Assembly: GCA_022225965.2 (NCBI GenBank)
Contig: JAKJXP020000083.1
Coordinates: 1-64,000 of the forward strand
Source of the DNA: Diatrype stigma
Taxonomy: Eukaryota > Ascomycota > Sordariomycetes > Xylariales > Diatrypaceae
Direction of reading: 5' to 3'
DNA length: 64,000 nucleotides
Positions 20,744 through 32,660 of this stretch are shown here, in pieces. The notes beneath the pieces are model-generated. The model did no database searches, was not told where the DNA came from, and saw only the letters and a program-made list of their open reading frames with translations. Within the stretch, counting starts at the first letter, position 1. Each line of letters begins with the position of its first letter. Made by a program: the position numbers and the translations under genes.

Positions 20744-22724
20744 ATGGATGGCCATGGCATGCCACCACCGCCCGATGGTCCCGGTATCTTCACCTTTTCT
20801 GCCCCGGGGAATTTGAACCAAATCCCGGTATGTCGTGTTGATTCCCCGATGATGGCCCTGACATTACTTGACAACGCTTCAACCCGATCCTAATATCGAT
20901 TGCGATCATATCGTTGTATCGTCACGAAGGTCCTCCTCCTTCATCCATGCTAGTGCTCGTTGCTAGTGGCTCGCATTCTATCAATACATAGGGTCGAAGC
21001 CGTCCGCATAATATCGTATGGACCGCTTTGCTAAGAGAGCACCCTTGAAGCTAACGGAATACACACCTATCAGATGACGACGGAGGGTCAAGATATGATG
21101 TCGTTATATGACAACTCGATGTTCCCCAGCTTCGACACCCTACCTATGAGTCTTGATGGGTTGGGCGACATGTCACAGATGCAGCAACACATGCAACCAC
21201 CACCACCACCAGCAGCCTCCAGTGCGCCAATCCCCCAGACTCAGACATCCTTAGCTACCCACGACAGCAACGCTTTCACAACCCATCCTGATGGGAGCCC
21301 ACCCACGAATTCCGTCCCTGTCAACACAGGCTTTGTGCCACCCACACAGCAGCCCAGCGCGCAGCAAAACGGGAGCACCCTGACCGAGTTCACGAAGCGG
21401 AGGAACTGGCCCGCCAAAGTCGTCGAGGAGATCAAGGATTTCCTGCAGATCCTCGATGCCCACGGACGGATCAAGTTCGTCTCCCCGAGCGTGACGGCGC
21501 TGACGGGCCACGGATCGAAAGACCTGATCGAGAAGTTCCTGAAGGACTTGATCCACCCGGACGACATCGGTACCTTCACGTCGGAGATGAACGAGTCGAT
21601 CGCGACGGGGAACACGCTGCGGATGTTCTACCGCCTGCGGCGGAAGGACGACACGTACGCCATCTTCGAGTCCGTCGGCCACTCGCACATCGCCCCCGCC
21701 AAGTTCGCCCCGAACCCGAAGAACCAGTCCCCTTTTTGCCAGGCCGTCTTCATGATGTCACGGCCCTACCCGACCAAGAACGCCTCCCTCCTCGACTCCT
21801 TCCTCGAGCACAAGATCGAGAACGAGCGGCTGCGGCGCCGCATCGCCGAGCTCCGGAGGGAGGAGGAAGAGGACGAGGCCTCACAGCCGAGCTGGATCAC
21901 GGGCCAGGAAGGTCGGTCCGATATCGCGCCGTCAGAAGACAACACCATCGTCACGTCCAACCCGGGCGGCAGCGGCAGCACCATCTACGCGCCGACGACG
22001 ACGGCAGCCGTCGCGGCGGACACGCAGTCGATGTCCATGTCCATGTCAATGCCGCCTCCCGAGCGGCCGACGCCGCTCAACATCGCGCTGACGCGGGAGA
22101 ACCTGGAGGGGGTGACGGCGGGCAGCCGGCCGGACTCGATCCGGGACAAGATGGCGCGATTCGAGGGTGCTGCCGGCGCCGGTTCCGGTTCCGGAGGCGT
22201 CGTGTCGCACACGGACACGATCGAGATGCTCACGGGTCTGCGGTACCTGGAGGGGGAGCGGAGCCGCGGCATCACCACGGGCAACTCGAGCCCCACGCTG
22301 ATCAAGGGCGACGCGGGGATCGCCATCCCCATCGACCGGGATCCCCGGACGGGCGAGAAGAAGAAGAAGCTCAAGGTCGCGGAGGAGTACGTCTGCACCG
22401 ACTGTGGTATGTGAATGTCCTTTTTTTCGTTCCATGCATTCTTGATCACGAAACAGCAGGCAAGGCACGCAAGCATATACGCATACACATATATACATAC
22501 ACACATATATACATGGTTGCACGCAAGCATACTAACAAAGCGACATCCACACAGGAACACTCGACTCGCCCGAGTGGAGAAAGGGCCCGAGCGGCCCCAA
22601 GACTCTCTGCAATGCGTGCGGTCTCCGGTGGGCCAAGAAGGAAAAGAAAAAGAACGCCAGCGGCAACGGCGGCGGCGGAAACCATGCCGGCCTTGCGACC
22701 CTACCGACCACCATGACGCATTGA
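20744..22724 (+). CDS. wc-2: White collar-2 blue-light/circadian GATA transcription factor
   Basis: Three exons join 20744-20827, 21074-22406 and 22555-22724 (528 residues, close to the about 530 of Neurospora WC-2). WC-2 pairs with the photoreceptor WC-1 as the White Collar Complex, which drives light-induced and clock genes. One PAS domain runs from about residue 148 ([21 protein letters not shown] onward) to SRPYPT (about 255). A basic KKKKLK precedes the GATA finger [20 protein letters not shown]...CNAC (about 469-493), followed by a KKEKKK tail. Exon 1 encodes 28 residues and joins in phase to [14 protein letters not shown]. Its intron has GTATGT, a perfect GCTAAC branch site and CTATCAG. 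A start 12 bases upstream (20732) is also in frame. Intron 2 interrupts the zinc finger after CTDCG. Confidence 0.96.
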
Positions 22725-23473
22725 GGCTGGCCGGCCGGCCGGACGAGCCTACCTAGTCATCATCAAAGCATAGGTGACCTATTGACCTATTCTATCTCTC
22801 TGCTTGGGCCGTCTGTTAGTTAGATTTGCTTCAGATGTTTGGTTGATTGGGATCGTCGGGCGAATCGGTGTAATGGAGAGGTGCGATGTTGCTGCTATTC
22901 GAAATATACGCGAAGGGCGTGTTCTGTTTGGGACGCTGGTGGGTTGGTTGGCTGGCTAGCTAGGCTCTTCGCTGTCTGCATTGTTGACGACGGATGAAGC
23001 ATATGCTAGCTAGCTGGCTGGCTGACTGACTAGCGGGCTGGGTTGAACGACGGACCGCTACCGACTTCTTTTTCTTCCTCTCCAGTCTTTTTTCTTTTCT
23101 GGCGACGATGATCTTTTCTCTTTCGAGATACCTATGCAACAATTTTATTTTTCGAGATGCGGGAGGGACGGTCGGTAGCGGCAGCGGTTGGTAACTAGCA
23201 GCGACATTTTGGTGTTTTTTGGGGTTTCGGGGGTGCTTTTTCACGTGCGTAATCTATTTTGTTGGGAGGAACGAAGGAAAGAAAGAAGGGCAAGGCAACA
23301 AAGAATATGGAAGCATTTTCGGATACACGGAAAAGACTCTTTTCAAGTACTTATTTTAAGCGGAGAAAGCCTGCCTCACTCGGTCGGGCTTATAATAGCG
23401 CAGATGACGATTAATGAAATACGAAATAATCCTCACGAAACTGGTCCCCTATGTATGAAATTCAGCTGACAAC
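22725..23473. other. 3' flank of wc-2
   Basis: About 750 bases. It contains a GGCC-rich palindromic run (22729-22741), CTAG/CTGG repeats near 22960-23040, and no credible coding frame. Confidence 0.45.
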
Positions 23474-23593
23474 TTACGAGGGAAGGACTTGTTCGAGCAG
23501 AGTGACGCGTTGAGATAGCTTCCGGCGCAGGTAGATTTGGTACAGCGTGGCTATCAATATACTGTGGCCGGAGATCCAACCCGTCCATACCAT
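23474..23593 (-). CDS. candidate small membrane protein, 39 residues
   Basis: A short minus-strand frame starts at an ideal ACCATGG context (ATG 23593) and ends at TAA 23474-23476. The peptide MVWTGWISGHSILIATLYQI then LRRKLSQRVTLLEQVLPS has a short hydrophobic segment (residues 5-22) followed by a basic amphipathic tail, like many tiny organelle membrane proteins. I do not recognise it. The stop overlaps GTAAGT, so this might be an exon of a longer gene spliced toward lower coordinates. Evidence is limited to start context and composition. Confidence 0.25.
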   Translation of the reverse strand: MVWTGWISGHSILIATLYQIYLRRKLSQRVTLLEQVLPS

Positions 23594-23832
23594 GGTAAGG
23601 AGCCCTTCAACGTGTGAGAGGTGCGGGAGACACGGCGACAATAATCATTAGGTACCTACGCAGGGCAATCCGTCTACAATCACGGCAGTCACACACATGC
23701 ACCATAGATACAGGCCTGTCTATTTTGTGGTTCATTCTCGTTCATTCGGAGTCTTTACCTACCAAGGAGGTGGGCGGTTCTGCTCAGTAGATTGGTGCAC
23801 AGCACGCATAAAACACACAAACATATACCAGT

Positions 23833-23852
23833 CCTGACCTGACCTGACCTGA
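23833..23852. repeat. tandem pentamer CCTGA, four copies
   Basis: Four perfect CCTGA units followed by a degenerate unit, just downstream of the stop of the YYD-type protein gene. Confidence 0.85.
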
Positions 23853-23924
23853 CCAGACCAAATCAATTCCCACCTTCCTCACTTCTCACTTAGGTAGGGT
23901 AAATTAGCCGGCCGGTTTCATGTC

Positions 23925-25007
23925 TTACTTAGCCAAGAACTTCGAGGCGAGGCCGAGCAGCGCCGAGCCAGAGCCCCCCGACTGCCCCGAAGAGCCCCCT
24001 CCTTGGCTCTTGAGGTAGAACTTGAGGGCCATCTCGCCGGCCTGGGCGACGGCCGATTCCTTGGACGTGTCGCCCGAGACCTTGCCTTGCGACGCCTTCT
24101 GGTCGAACAGCTTGCTGGCCTCCGCCATGGCGAGCCCCACGAACGCGCTTTGGCTGCTGCCACCGCTCTGCTCGGAGCCGCCACTGCCGCCCGTGAACAG
24201 CTTCAGGGCCTGCATGGCGGCCGCCGAGCCCAGGCTCTTGTCGTCGGCGTCGTTGTCCTTGCCGTCGTCGTCGCCGTTGTCGTAGTAGCGCTTGTGCTGC
24301 TTGACGGCGTCTGGAAACACAAGGTTAGAAGGGGGCTATCTGGTATTGAACATAGGAGAGAAGAGAGGACGAGGGGAGGGGACTTATATAAATGGACGAA
24401 GTAAATAAAATAAAAACGCACCGTCCTCATCAACATCCTCGTCCTTCAGCGACGACCTCTTCTGCGACACGGCGCTGATGATGCTGGAGAAGAAGTCGTG
24501 GTCCCCCGAGCCGCCGGCGCTCCGGCTCGCGTGCTCCGGGGCCGCGCGCAGGTCGTCGTCGTCCGCATCGTAGCCTCCGCCCGCGGGGTAGGCGCCGCCG
24601 TGTGGGACTATTCCGGTTTTCCGCCCATGTCAGCCTAATTTCGGGGTCCGAGTCGGGATCCGAGGGCCTTCCTTCCCCGCCCCCTTTTGTTGGCGCTTCG
24701 GTGCGTGCCGTCCCTCCTAGCTAAAGCTTCCTGGGCAGCTAGCCAGCTAGCTAGCTACACGGTAGCTTTCTAGCTGAGGGGCAGGGGCGGGGGAGATGTG
24801 TATATTGACCGGTCAAACTTACTGTTCCCGCCGTAATCTGTCGTCGTTGTTATTCTGCTGTTAGCTTTCTCCTCTGCCCTGCCGTATTCCCGCGGGGTAA
24901 ATGGGGAGTAGGTGTTTGCGGTGTAGGGAGGGAAAGGAGGGGCACGACGAAGCGGACGTACCTTGGCGCTGCTCACGGCTGTCGTTGTCGTCGTCTTTTC
25001 CGAACAT
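23925..25007 (-). CDS. low-complexity fungal YYD-domain protein (beta-flanking-protein-like)
   Basis: Four exons from ATG 25007: 25007-24962, 24837-24823 (a 15-nt micro-exon), 24607-24422 and 24310-23925, giving 210 residues. Donors are GTACGT, GTAAGT and GTGCGT, all in phase. The micro-exon acceptor lies about 20 nt after a perfect GCTAAC branch site. The N-terminal half is Asp/Gly-rich (GGGYDADDDDLRAAPEHASR). The C-terminal half has Ala-rich helices: KQHKRYYDNGDDDGK, SAAAMQALKLFTGGS, FVGLAMAEASKLFDQKAS, AGEMALKFYLKSQGGG. I recognise this as a conserved filamentous-fungal protein of unknown function. An alternative acceptor upstream (after GGGCAG) would lengthen exon 2 by 36 nt in frame. Confidence 0.8.
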
Positions 25008-26058
25008 GGTGCGGGATGTCCTTGGTGCAAATGTTTAAATTTAGGGTGTACGCTATGAATGATGTGATGTAGGAATGCCGCAGGCTAAAATAGGAGACGA
25101 AGAAAAAGAAATGTCGTTTCGTTTATGCTGAAACGAGAGGATCTGGAAGCAGCGAGGCAGCCCAATCCATCAGAGCATTAAGCATTGCGCATTAATTAGT
25201 CTACTAGGTACCGATGTAGTTAGGTATTCTATCTACGCTGCTACCATGGAGGGGAGAGGTTACCTTAGGTACCTAGGTAACTTATGACGTGTGCGCGGGG
25301 GTTGCTGTATACAGACTTGAAACCCGCTACTGATCTCATAGTACCTATATGTAGGTAGCCTAGCAGCCCGAGTTCACTGCTGGGGCAGCTGTAAACCAAT
25401 GTAAATCGCTGTCAAGTCGCTGTACGACGAGCCGCTGCTGGGCTGGCAATCCACATCAATCCACATTAAATCTAGATCAAACCACTAAGCATTCGCTGTT
25501 CCAGGTTGGAAACTGGGTGATGTGAATCATGCAGAGCTGCAGCTACCCGCCAATTGAAACATCAATACCGGTTTTGGACCCCAACATCTGCTGCTCGTGG
25601 CCTCCGTAGCCCCGCGCCGATCGAGTCAGACGAGGACCCCTATTCGGCACTTACATAATCAGACAAGATCTTGGCGGTCATATAGTGAAACCCGGATAAT
25701 TAGGTATGAGATGCCCCTTTGAAATGATGAGATAGTATCTGTACCTCGTAAGTATGAGAATCTTTGCAATTATTCATGGTGCTTCGAGCCGATCAAACGT
25801 TTCACGAAATCTTGACAACTGCCATGCTTCATTCAACGCGCTCCTTTCTGTAGGCTGAGTAGCTTCAGGTTCCATTTTCTCTGCTACCATGGTTAGTTCT
25901 AGTAGGCGAGGGTGGTATGTTCTTTGAAATATATATAGATTTGAAATGTGATACATGGTAAATATACTTAATCAACTATAGACTTGACTGACCCGCTTGC
26001 TGACACAGCTCCCGCTCAATCTTCACCACGCTATGGAGGTTTTGGTCACTGGTGTAAG
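25008..26058. other. spacer between YYD-type and MDR oxidoreductase genes
   Basis: About 1 kb. It has a palindromic TTAGGTACCTAGGTAA motif near 25264-25280 and no supported gene; the 60-codon frames here lack features. Confidence 0.45.
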
Positions 26059-27465
26059 TTACTTGTCCTTCGATGCAGACAAGTCGACTACGGCTCTCCC
26101 CCCGCTAATCTCGCCGCGGCGCATCCTATCAAGGCCTTTATTGACTCCTTCGAACCCTTCTTCTATCACGAGGACATCCGGAGGGGTGATCAACCGTCGT
26201 TCCAGCAGCCGTTCGAGCCATGTAGCGAGGGCGCTCCCCACCTGCGGAACTTCGTGGAACAGCTTGATGGGCACGCTGTGATACGTGACACCCCCCAGGG
26301 ATTGGTCCTTGGGCAATCCCGCCAGGCCGACGAGGTGCGTGGTGGTGGGTGTCCGTGGCGGCGTCGGGATGGATGACGTGTGCTTTTCGGAAGGCCGCAG
26401 AGAATGGGCCAAGGCCGCGGCGGAGTCCTTGCTCTGGGTATCGAGAGCGAACTTGAGCTTGCCGCTCAGAGACCCCTGGATCACGGCTATGGCGCGGTCT
26501 TGGTCGTGGCTATCGACGAGGAGGTCTGGCCGCAGGGCTGGATCTCTCGCTAGCCTGATCCCGTGCTTCTCTTGGTTGACTATCAGCAAGACGTGCAGCC
26601 CTGCTAGCCGAGCCAGTTGGCTCGCCATACCGGCAGACGTTGACGATCCTAGAAGAAGAAGAAGAAAAAAAAACGTTTAGTATCTCAAGGATCTTTGATA
26701 CAGGGTTGGTGAAAGACTTACCGCCCCAGATAGCTATCCAGTCACCAGCACCAGCCCTCTCGGTTATGTCTAGGTTATTGAAACACTCGTGACGAATATC
26801 GGCGGGTAATGACTCCTTGTCTAGCCCGCGCACGAGTTGTAGCAAGTCTGGCCCATCCGCGACGTCTTGGAAGTTCAGTCCCATGCATATCCCCAGACTG
26901 ATTGCGGCGGCAACAAACGCGACGCCGAGTGACGCACCCGCGTGGGGTGTGATGGTAGGCGGGAGCTTGGCGACGTTATACTCTAAAGCGACGACATACT
27001 CCTGGAATGCAGCTTTCCGAATATCACGATAGTCCGTTGAGATCACAATCACCTATGAGGAGCGCGTGAGCTAAATATCATCGCGAGCGACAACTCGACC
27101 ACCTTCATCCCAGGAAGACCGACCTCGTCGCCCTCTTGAAAGCGGGCAGATGATTTCGGCGCGCGCACGATCGTGCCAACCAACTCCCTACCGGCGACAT
27201 ATGGTAGTACGGGTATGGCGAAGTTGAAATCGCTAAGGCTGCTGGTCAATATACGACGGACACCCCTGACGCATGGGATTTGCCCAGACAATAAGCAGAC
27301 TTACGGAGCTTTCCAATCTACGGGATTCAGCCCTATGACCTGGGTTCGGACTAGGATCTCCGACTCTTCATCGGTATGTGGCACAGCGTGGTCATCAATC
27401 ACCTGGTATGGCTGCTTGGGTGCATGTAGCAGCAGCGCAGTCTGCGATGCTTGAGGTTTTGACAT
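26059..27465 (-). CDS. MDR-superfamily (zinc-type alcohol dehydrogenase-like) oxidoreductase
   Basis: Four exons: 27465-27305, 27232-27124, 27052-26722 and 26648-26059, giving 396 residues. Joins are in phase and rebuild NPVDWKAPDFNFAIPVLPYVAGRE and GDEVIVISTDYRDIRKAAFQEY, both typical of this family. The N-terminal GroES-like domain is followed by a nucleotide-binding fold beginning IWGGSSTSAGMASQLARLAG (about residues 195-215). The protein is expected to use NAD(P)H on a carbonyl or enoyl substrate. The catalytic zinc Cys/His of true alcohol dehydrogenases is not evident, so a quinone- or enoyl-reductase-like role is more likely. Donor 2 (GTCGGT) is atypical. It sits at the left end of the oxidative gene island. 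Confidence 0.88.
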
Positions 27466-28140
27466 ATTTGTTATGCTTTCAGCCGGCTCATCCACCAGTT
27501 TTCTCTTGGGGGCTGGAATCAAAATTGGCAATGTAATAAAAGCGTGCAAATGCGGGAGTGGTGATCAGAGTATATGCACCTCCCACCTCGTAATATAGGA
27601 CGGGGAGGGGGATACATGCCTAAAAATGGTGAAAGCAACGGTGAAAGAGGTACCGCTTAATAATGCTAGTGAGGTACCTAGTCCCGTACCGTTATATCAA
27701 GAGCCTTGGTCTCTACACGCCGGCGATACCGGAATGGCGTGCGTTAGGTCTGGATTTCTAGCCGGATGACGTGACGCTCAGGGGCGTCTGTCGTGCTCGC
27801 TTGGCCGAAGTGAACGCGGTCTAACCCACTGATAAATGGGAACCCCCACGAACCGCTGGGAGTCGGATACCGATATCAAATCGGGCGAAATAGATGCGAG
27901 ATCTCTTATTACTCAGTTCCACTGTGAGGACTCAATAAGACCTTTGATTATCAATGCTCAAGTCGCCGGGGAGTCGGGAGGCATAGAAACCAACTATATA
28001 GGAGTTCCCGTCCCACAACTAAGGCTCGCCAAATCAACTGAACATAATTGGTCACCTACAAAACCAGTCATCTATCTACCTAATGTCTACGAAGTACAGA
28101 GGGAGCCAACCTGGTTGACTTTGACTTTGATCCAACAATC
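27466..28140. other. spacer between MDR oxidoreductase and UNC93-like genes
   Basis: About 675 bases: the promoter of the oxidoreductase gene and the 3' side of the UNC93-like gene. A 120-codon plus-strand frame beginning at 27836 overlaps the antisense end of the UNC93-like gene; it has no recognisable feature and is left out. Confidence 0.4.
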
Positions 28141-29853
28141 TCAGATTTTCGAGTCCCCAACCTCCCCGACCTCCCCGACTTCAGTGGGATCTTCCTGAGA
28201 CTGTTCTTTCTGATTTCCGAAGTGCCGCAAAACAAGCCACGCGGGAGGGATCGCAATGGCCCAGAGGATGAAATTCATGTAGATTGCGCCAACCTCTGCA
28301 AACACCGTCAACGACGTTAGACCGTAACTCACCGCCTGCCACGCCGACTCGGTGCCCCGAAGCAGTGCAGCATATCTGATCACTTCGGACTCGTCGCTTG
28401 CCAGGTTGGTGATAATGAAGTAGCTACGTAACGTTAGCCGTTGTGCCATTCGTTGGAGGATATGGAAGGCCTTACAGGAATAGATAGTTCACCTGAAATC
28501 CGACAGTCAACATGATATAAACGCCGAAAGCCGCACCGAAGCCCGGGCTGGCCCAGTCCTGGACTGGCTGCTCAACTCGAAACTTAGTCACTAGAACAGT
28601 CGCCCACAACCACCAACCTCCTTGGCACGTGGCGATTGCCGCAAAGGTAGACCGCGTACGCAGCTTCAGGGAGAACTGGGTGCGGTCAAGCCAGTGCTTC
28701 TATAGTTAGCTCGAGGATCCTTAAGTACCAAAAGGGGCTACCAGCTCACCCCGAGTAGATTGCCCGTGATAACCGCAACTATGCCAGAGAGAAATGATCC
28801 AAGCGCTCGGGATCTCACGGAGAACCACGCTGTTCATCAGTCAGCAAATGCTCATTTTCAAAGTAGAAGCTCTCAGGGGTCAGGCAGGGGGGCTGTGTGG
28901 ACTTACTGGAGAGATATGTGAAATACACAGCTTCGGAGAAAACGGCCTGGCCGATCCACAAGACGATCAGGAGGAATTGCGGCTTGAGGAAAGTCTTCGA
29001 CGTGGCCTTGAGCTCGCGCCAGGGGTGCTGCACGATGTTCAGCTGGACCTGCTTGCCGTCTTGCCTCTGCACTTTCGAAGGCTTGTTCAGCAGCAGCGCA
29101 ACAAATGGCCCGACCGCCTGGATCCCGATGAACGCCAGATACACGGCGTAGGACACCTTTCCCGCCTCGCTGTCCTTCGCGTTCAGGCCCAGGTTGATGG
29201 CACCTCCGATGATTTGGCCGGTCAGCCGATAGGTCAGCCAGTATCCCAGCGCCTTGCCCCGGTTCCACGGTTCCGGGTATGCGATCGCGATGGCAGCTTC
29301 CGCCATCCAGAACACGCCGGCCGATATTCCGCAGAGCGCGGCGCCAAGCAGAACGAACCACTCGTTCCCGAACCGGTTGTTGGTATACAGACCGGCAGCA
29401 TAAGGGGCGTAGCCGATGCTAGTGTGGTCCAATGTCCGTCAGATCTAAAAGGGCCGTGGCAAACTGTGAACGGCGGGAGGAAGTCCGGATAGAAGATGAT
29501 GACTTACGTGCCGACGATCAACGCCCCCTTGATTCCGATGTAATGCACGATGGCACTTGAGAAGTAGCATGATACCACCATCAAGCAGAACGTCAACGCA
29601 TTCGCGGCATTGACAAGCTCGGGCGATTGGGCACCGCCCGCGCCGAGTGAATTCATCGCACCCCATATGCCAGGGGCCGAGAGGTTGCAGAGCCCGAGTA
29701 TGGTCATGTTGTAGAAAGTCGACCGGTACCATTTTACTAAGAACACCATGTTAGCCATCTTGTAACAGTTGCAGAGTCGCTTCACGAACCAGGCTGCAAT
29801 TGGCCCTCCTTCGGCCGATCAACGATGTATGCATCGTTCGAAGTGGTTGCCAT
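28141..29853 (-). CDS. UNC93-like multi-pass membrane protein (MFS fold)
   Basis: Six exons: 29853-29790, 29736-29508, 29418-28907, 28829-28750, 28699-28476 and 28423-28141, giving 463 residues. Introns are 50-89 nt and every junction restores a conserved block: QPVKWYRSTFYNMTILGLCN, TIGYAPYAAGLYTNNRFG, YLSTWFSVRSRALGSFLSG, VGFQVNYLFLYFIITN, and YAALLRGTESAWQAVSYGL. About eleven hydrophobic helices are present. The family is related to UNC-93 and sugar/ion facilitators of fungi; its substrate is unknown. The first exon was found by its GTTCGT donor and a GCTAAC branch site 14 nt before the TTAG acceptor. The acidic tail (EDPTEVGEVGEVGDSKI) contains a short EVG repeat. Confidence 0.9.
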
Positions 29854-30749
29854 ATTCTCTTTTCCAGGGGCGCGCAATAGCGACTCTAGCTTTTACAATT
29901 GGGTTGTCTCGTAATGCCAAACACTGCATGGACAGTTCAAAAGAATCTGTCGACCCCGGACGGCACTTTATGAGCTCGAGTCGAGCTGTTGATCTCAAGT
30001 CGAATGTCGTAAAGTGAGCGGCAGTACGACCTCGTCGGCGTAACGGGCGCTTTCAGCCCTAGCATTATTACGGTACAGACTACAGTAGTCCGCATCACGG
30101 GAATTTGGTCAGATATGTCGCCATGGCTAACCTCGTAAGTCGTATGCATATCCCCTCTACCGAAAAAACGTGGCTTGTGGGATGCATCTCGCTCAGGCAA
30201 GCCCCCAAGGGCAAGGGGGCCCCTTAGCTGCTTGAGAGATAACGTGCGCGTCCTCCGCAATCTTCCCTGCCGAGCACGCCATCCCCGAGTACCGATGTGC
30301 GCATCTAGAGTAACGCTTGACAGGTGCACGGATCTCTTGGGCGCAATGATGCCTTGTTGATGTTCAACAGCGTGCGGGCCTAATCGTCTGGTTCCTGATC
30401 TAGGCCGGTTGCAGTCCTGACATCCGGTGCTTTTCTCGGAGGCGGTGTTGCAGCTCGGCCGCTATCAAGGTTCACTCCAAGAACATATGCCGGCGGGAGT
30501 TCTTAGTCAACGAACATCATATGCCGATCGGATTACACAAGACATCTGTGAAATTCGGAATTAGGGTGGCATGTGTCAGAGGCTTCCAATTTTCAGGGCC
30601 GATCATATCTGATACATATTATTGGTGCTAGATTCAACTGCCTATCATTTTGCCTTCTAGACTACACATGGGATCCTTGCCAACCTTTGTTATACTGGCT
30701 GTACTGATCGCGAGAAGCTAGAACGCACGTCATTGCTATTGAGCTCCCC
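29854..30749. other. spacer between UNC93-like and luciferase-like monooxygenase genes
   Basis: About 900 bases comprising the promoter of the UNC93-like gene and the 3' flank of the first monooxygenase. It includes a G/C-rich patch (30200-30225) and no supported gene. Confidence 0.4.
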
Positions 30750-32660
30750 CTACTCTGGAATCGGATGGTCCTCCGCAGAAACCCCAGCTCTCCATCTATA
30801 CTTAGACGCTACATGCTCGTCAGGGGGTCCGCTCTGTCCCGGCTTCTGATAGAAGTTCTCCCTGTAGGTTCCGCGCGGAACAGCGTAGTCCTCCCAGAAA
30901 AGGCCTCTCTTCTTTAGTTCCGGAAGCAGAAGCTCGATGATGTCCTTGAATGACTGGGGGAACAAGGCATATGCCTGATGGAGTGACGGAAGTGTCAGCG
31001 TGCTTCCAGAGGTTGGAGGTTAGGTTTTCTGCTAAGTAGTCAAGACTCACAAGGTTGAACCCGTCGACGTCGGCTTCTCTCACCCAATCTTCAAGACCGT
31101 CAGCGACTTGAGAGGGGGTTCCGACCAAGACTGGGCCGTTCCCCCCGATAGCCACATGTTCTGCGATGGTGTGCTTCGTCCACTTCGAGGTTCCCGGGGA
31201 GAACTTGGCGTATGCTTCAGCCGTAGACCTAGATAGATACAACCGGTCAACAATAAATCTGCAACGAGCCTTTCGCGTATTGAATACAAATGGCTTACTT
31301 CACCGCGTTGCTCTCAACATGCCGCAGCTCTTCCTCGTCTCCGTACTTGCTCAGGTCCATGCCCGTCCAGCCGCCAAACAGCGCCAGGGCGCCCTCGTGA
31401 GACGCGTACTGGCGGTAGTCGGCCAGCTTGGCCCGGGCCTCTTCCTCGGTCCTGCCAAGGATCGGCGTGACCAGCGCCAGGACCTTGATGCTCGCGGGGT
31501 CGCGGCCGAACTCGTCCTTCGCGATCTGCCGGAGCTCGGCGATGTTCTTCGCGGTGACGGCGGGCGCGTGCGCCGAGATGAACACCGCCTCGGCGTGCTG
31601 CGCCGCGAACTGCTTGCCGGCCCGCGAGGTGCCCGCCTGCAGCAGCAGCGGGGTCCGCTGGGGGCTGGGCTGGCAGAGGTGCGGCCCGGGCACGTTGAAG
31701 AACTTGCCGTTGTGGTCGATCTGCCGCACCAGGTCGGGCTGCGTGTACACCCCGGACTTGCGGTCGAGCTTCACGGCGTCGTCGCGCCACGAGGACTCTA
31801 GCAGCTTGTAGACCACCTTGAGGTACTCCTCGGCTTGCGCATACCGATCGTCGTGCTGTCGTCACTCATCAGGTTAGCAAGCAAGACCATTGTATCCTGA
31901 CTATCCGTCATTTAGCTCATTGATCTCACCTTCGGCTGCTCCGTAAGTCCCATGTTCTTCGCGGCGGAATCGAGATAGCTCGTGACAATCTAGAAGCCTT
32001 GTTAGCCTCGGGTTTCTGTTCCTTCCCCTTATCCACTCTTCATCAGATGATCGAACATACGTTCCATCCTAGACTATTTTGACTGTCAGCATGTATTGCG
32101 ACTGGAACTTGGTCGCAAGCTGCTTACCGTCCTTTAGACAAGTGGTCAATGGTTGAAAGGCGTCTAGCAAGATGATACGGCTGCTCATAAGTTGTCGAGA
32201 CGGTTACCCCGAAACCGATACTCTCTGTTGCCGCTGCCATGGCTGAGACCACCGCGAGAGGTTCGTTGACCGGCCATTGAGCCCCTGAAATCTTGGCCGG
32301 GTCCAAAGAGCCGCTGTATACATCATAACCTCCTGTGGTGATTATCAGCACATGCCTTCAACCTTAAGCATTGACGTAGAGAAAAAGGGGGCTTACCGAG
32401 AACGTCAGCAACGAAGATTCCGTGGATCTTAGCTTCCTCGAGCAGCTTTGCGAGCTCTACCCAATGGGAAACATCGTTGAACCGCCATGATTGGTCATCG
32501 GGATGTCTCCAGAGACCAGGGGACTGATGTCCACTGCCTACAATGCCCGCGTTAGGCTGTATATCCGACTTCCATGACCGCAATCAGACTTACACATCTC
32601 AACGAAGGCATTGAGCACGAGGCTCTTCTTCGGCTTGGCGTCATTCTTCGAATCAGCCAT
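30750..32660 (-). CDS. luciferase-like FMN-dependent monooxygenase 1 (NtaA/SnaA/DszA type)
   Basis: Eight exons: 32660-32594, 32537-32397, 32332-32128, 32073-32061 (13-nt micro-exon), 31989-31930, 31855-31299, 31228-31051 and 30974-30750, giving 481 residues. All junctions are in phase. The micro-exon restores KGRLGWNIVTSYLDSAAKN, the conserved core of the family. Other landmarks are GLWRHPDDQSWRFNDVSHW, GVTVSTTYEQPYHLARRLST, SPQRTPLLLQAGTSRAGKQF, AVFISAHAP and VGTPSQVADGLEDWVREADV. Bacterial relatives are two-component enzymes that use FMNH2 from a partner reductase to oxidise aminocarboxylates, sulfur heterocycles or related xenobiotics. The fungal substrate is unknown. No reductase gene is seen nearby. 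Confidence 0.92.

Noticed and set aside
27836..28198. 120-codon plus-strand frame with a true ATG
   Set aside because: Overlaps the 3' end of the UNC93-like gene antisense, no recognisable domain, weak start context.
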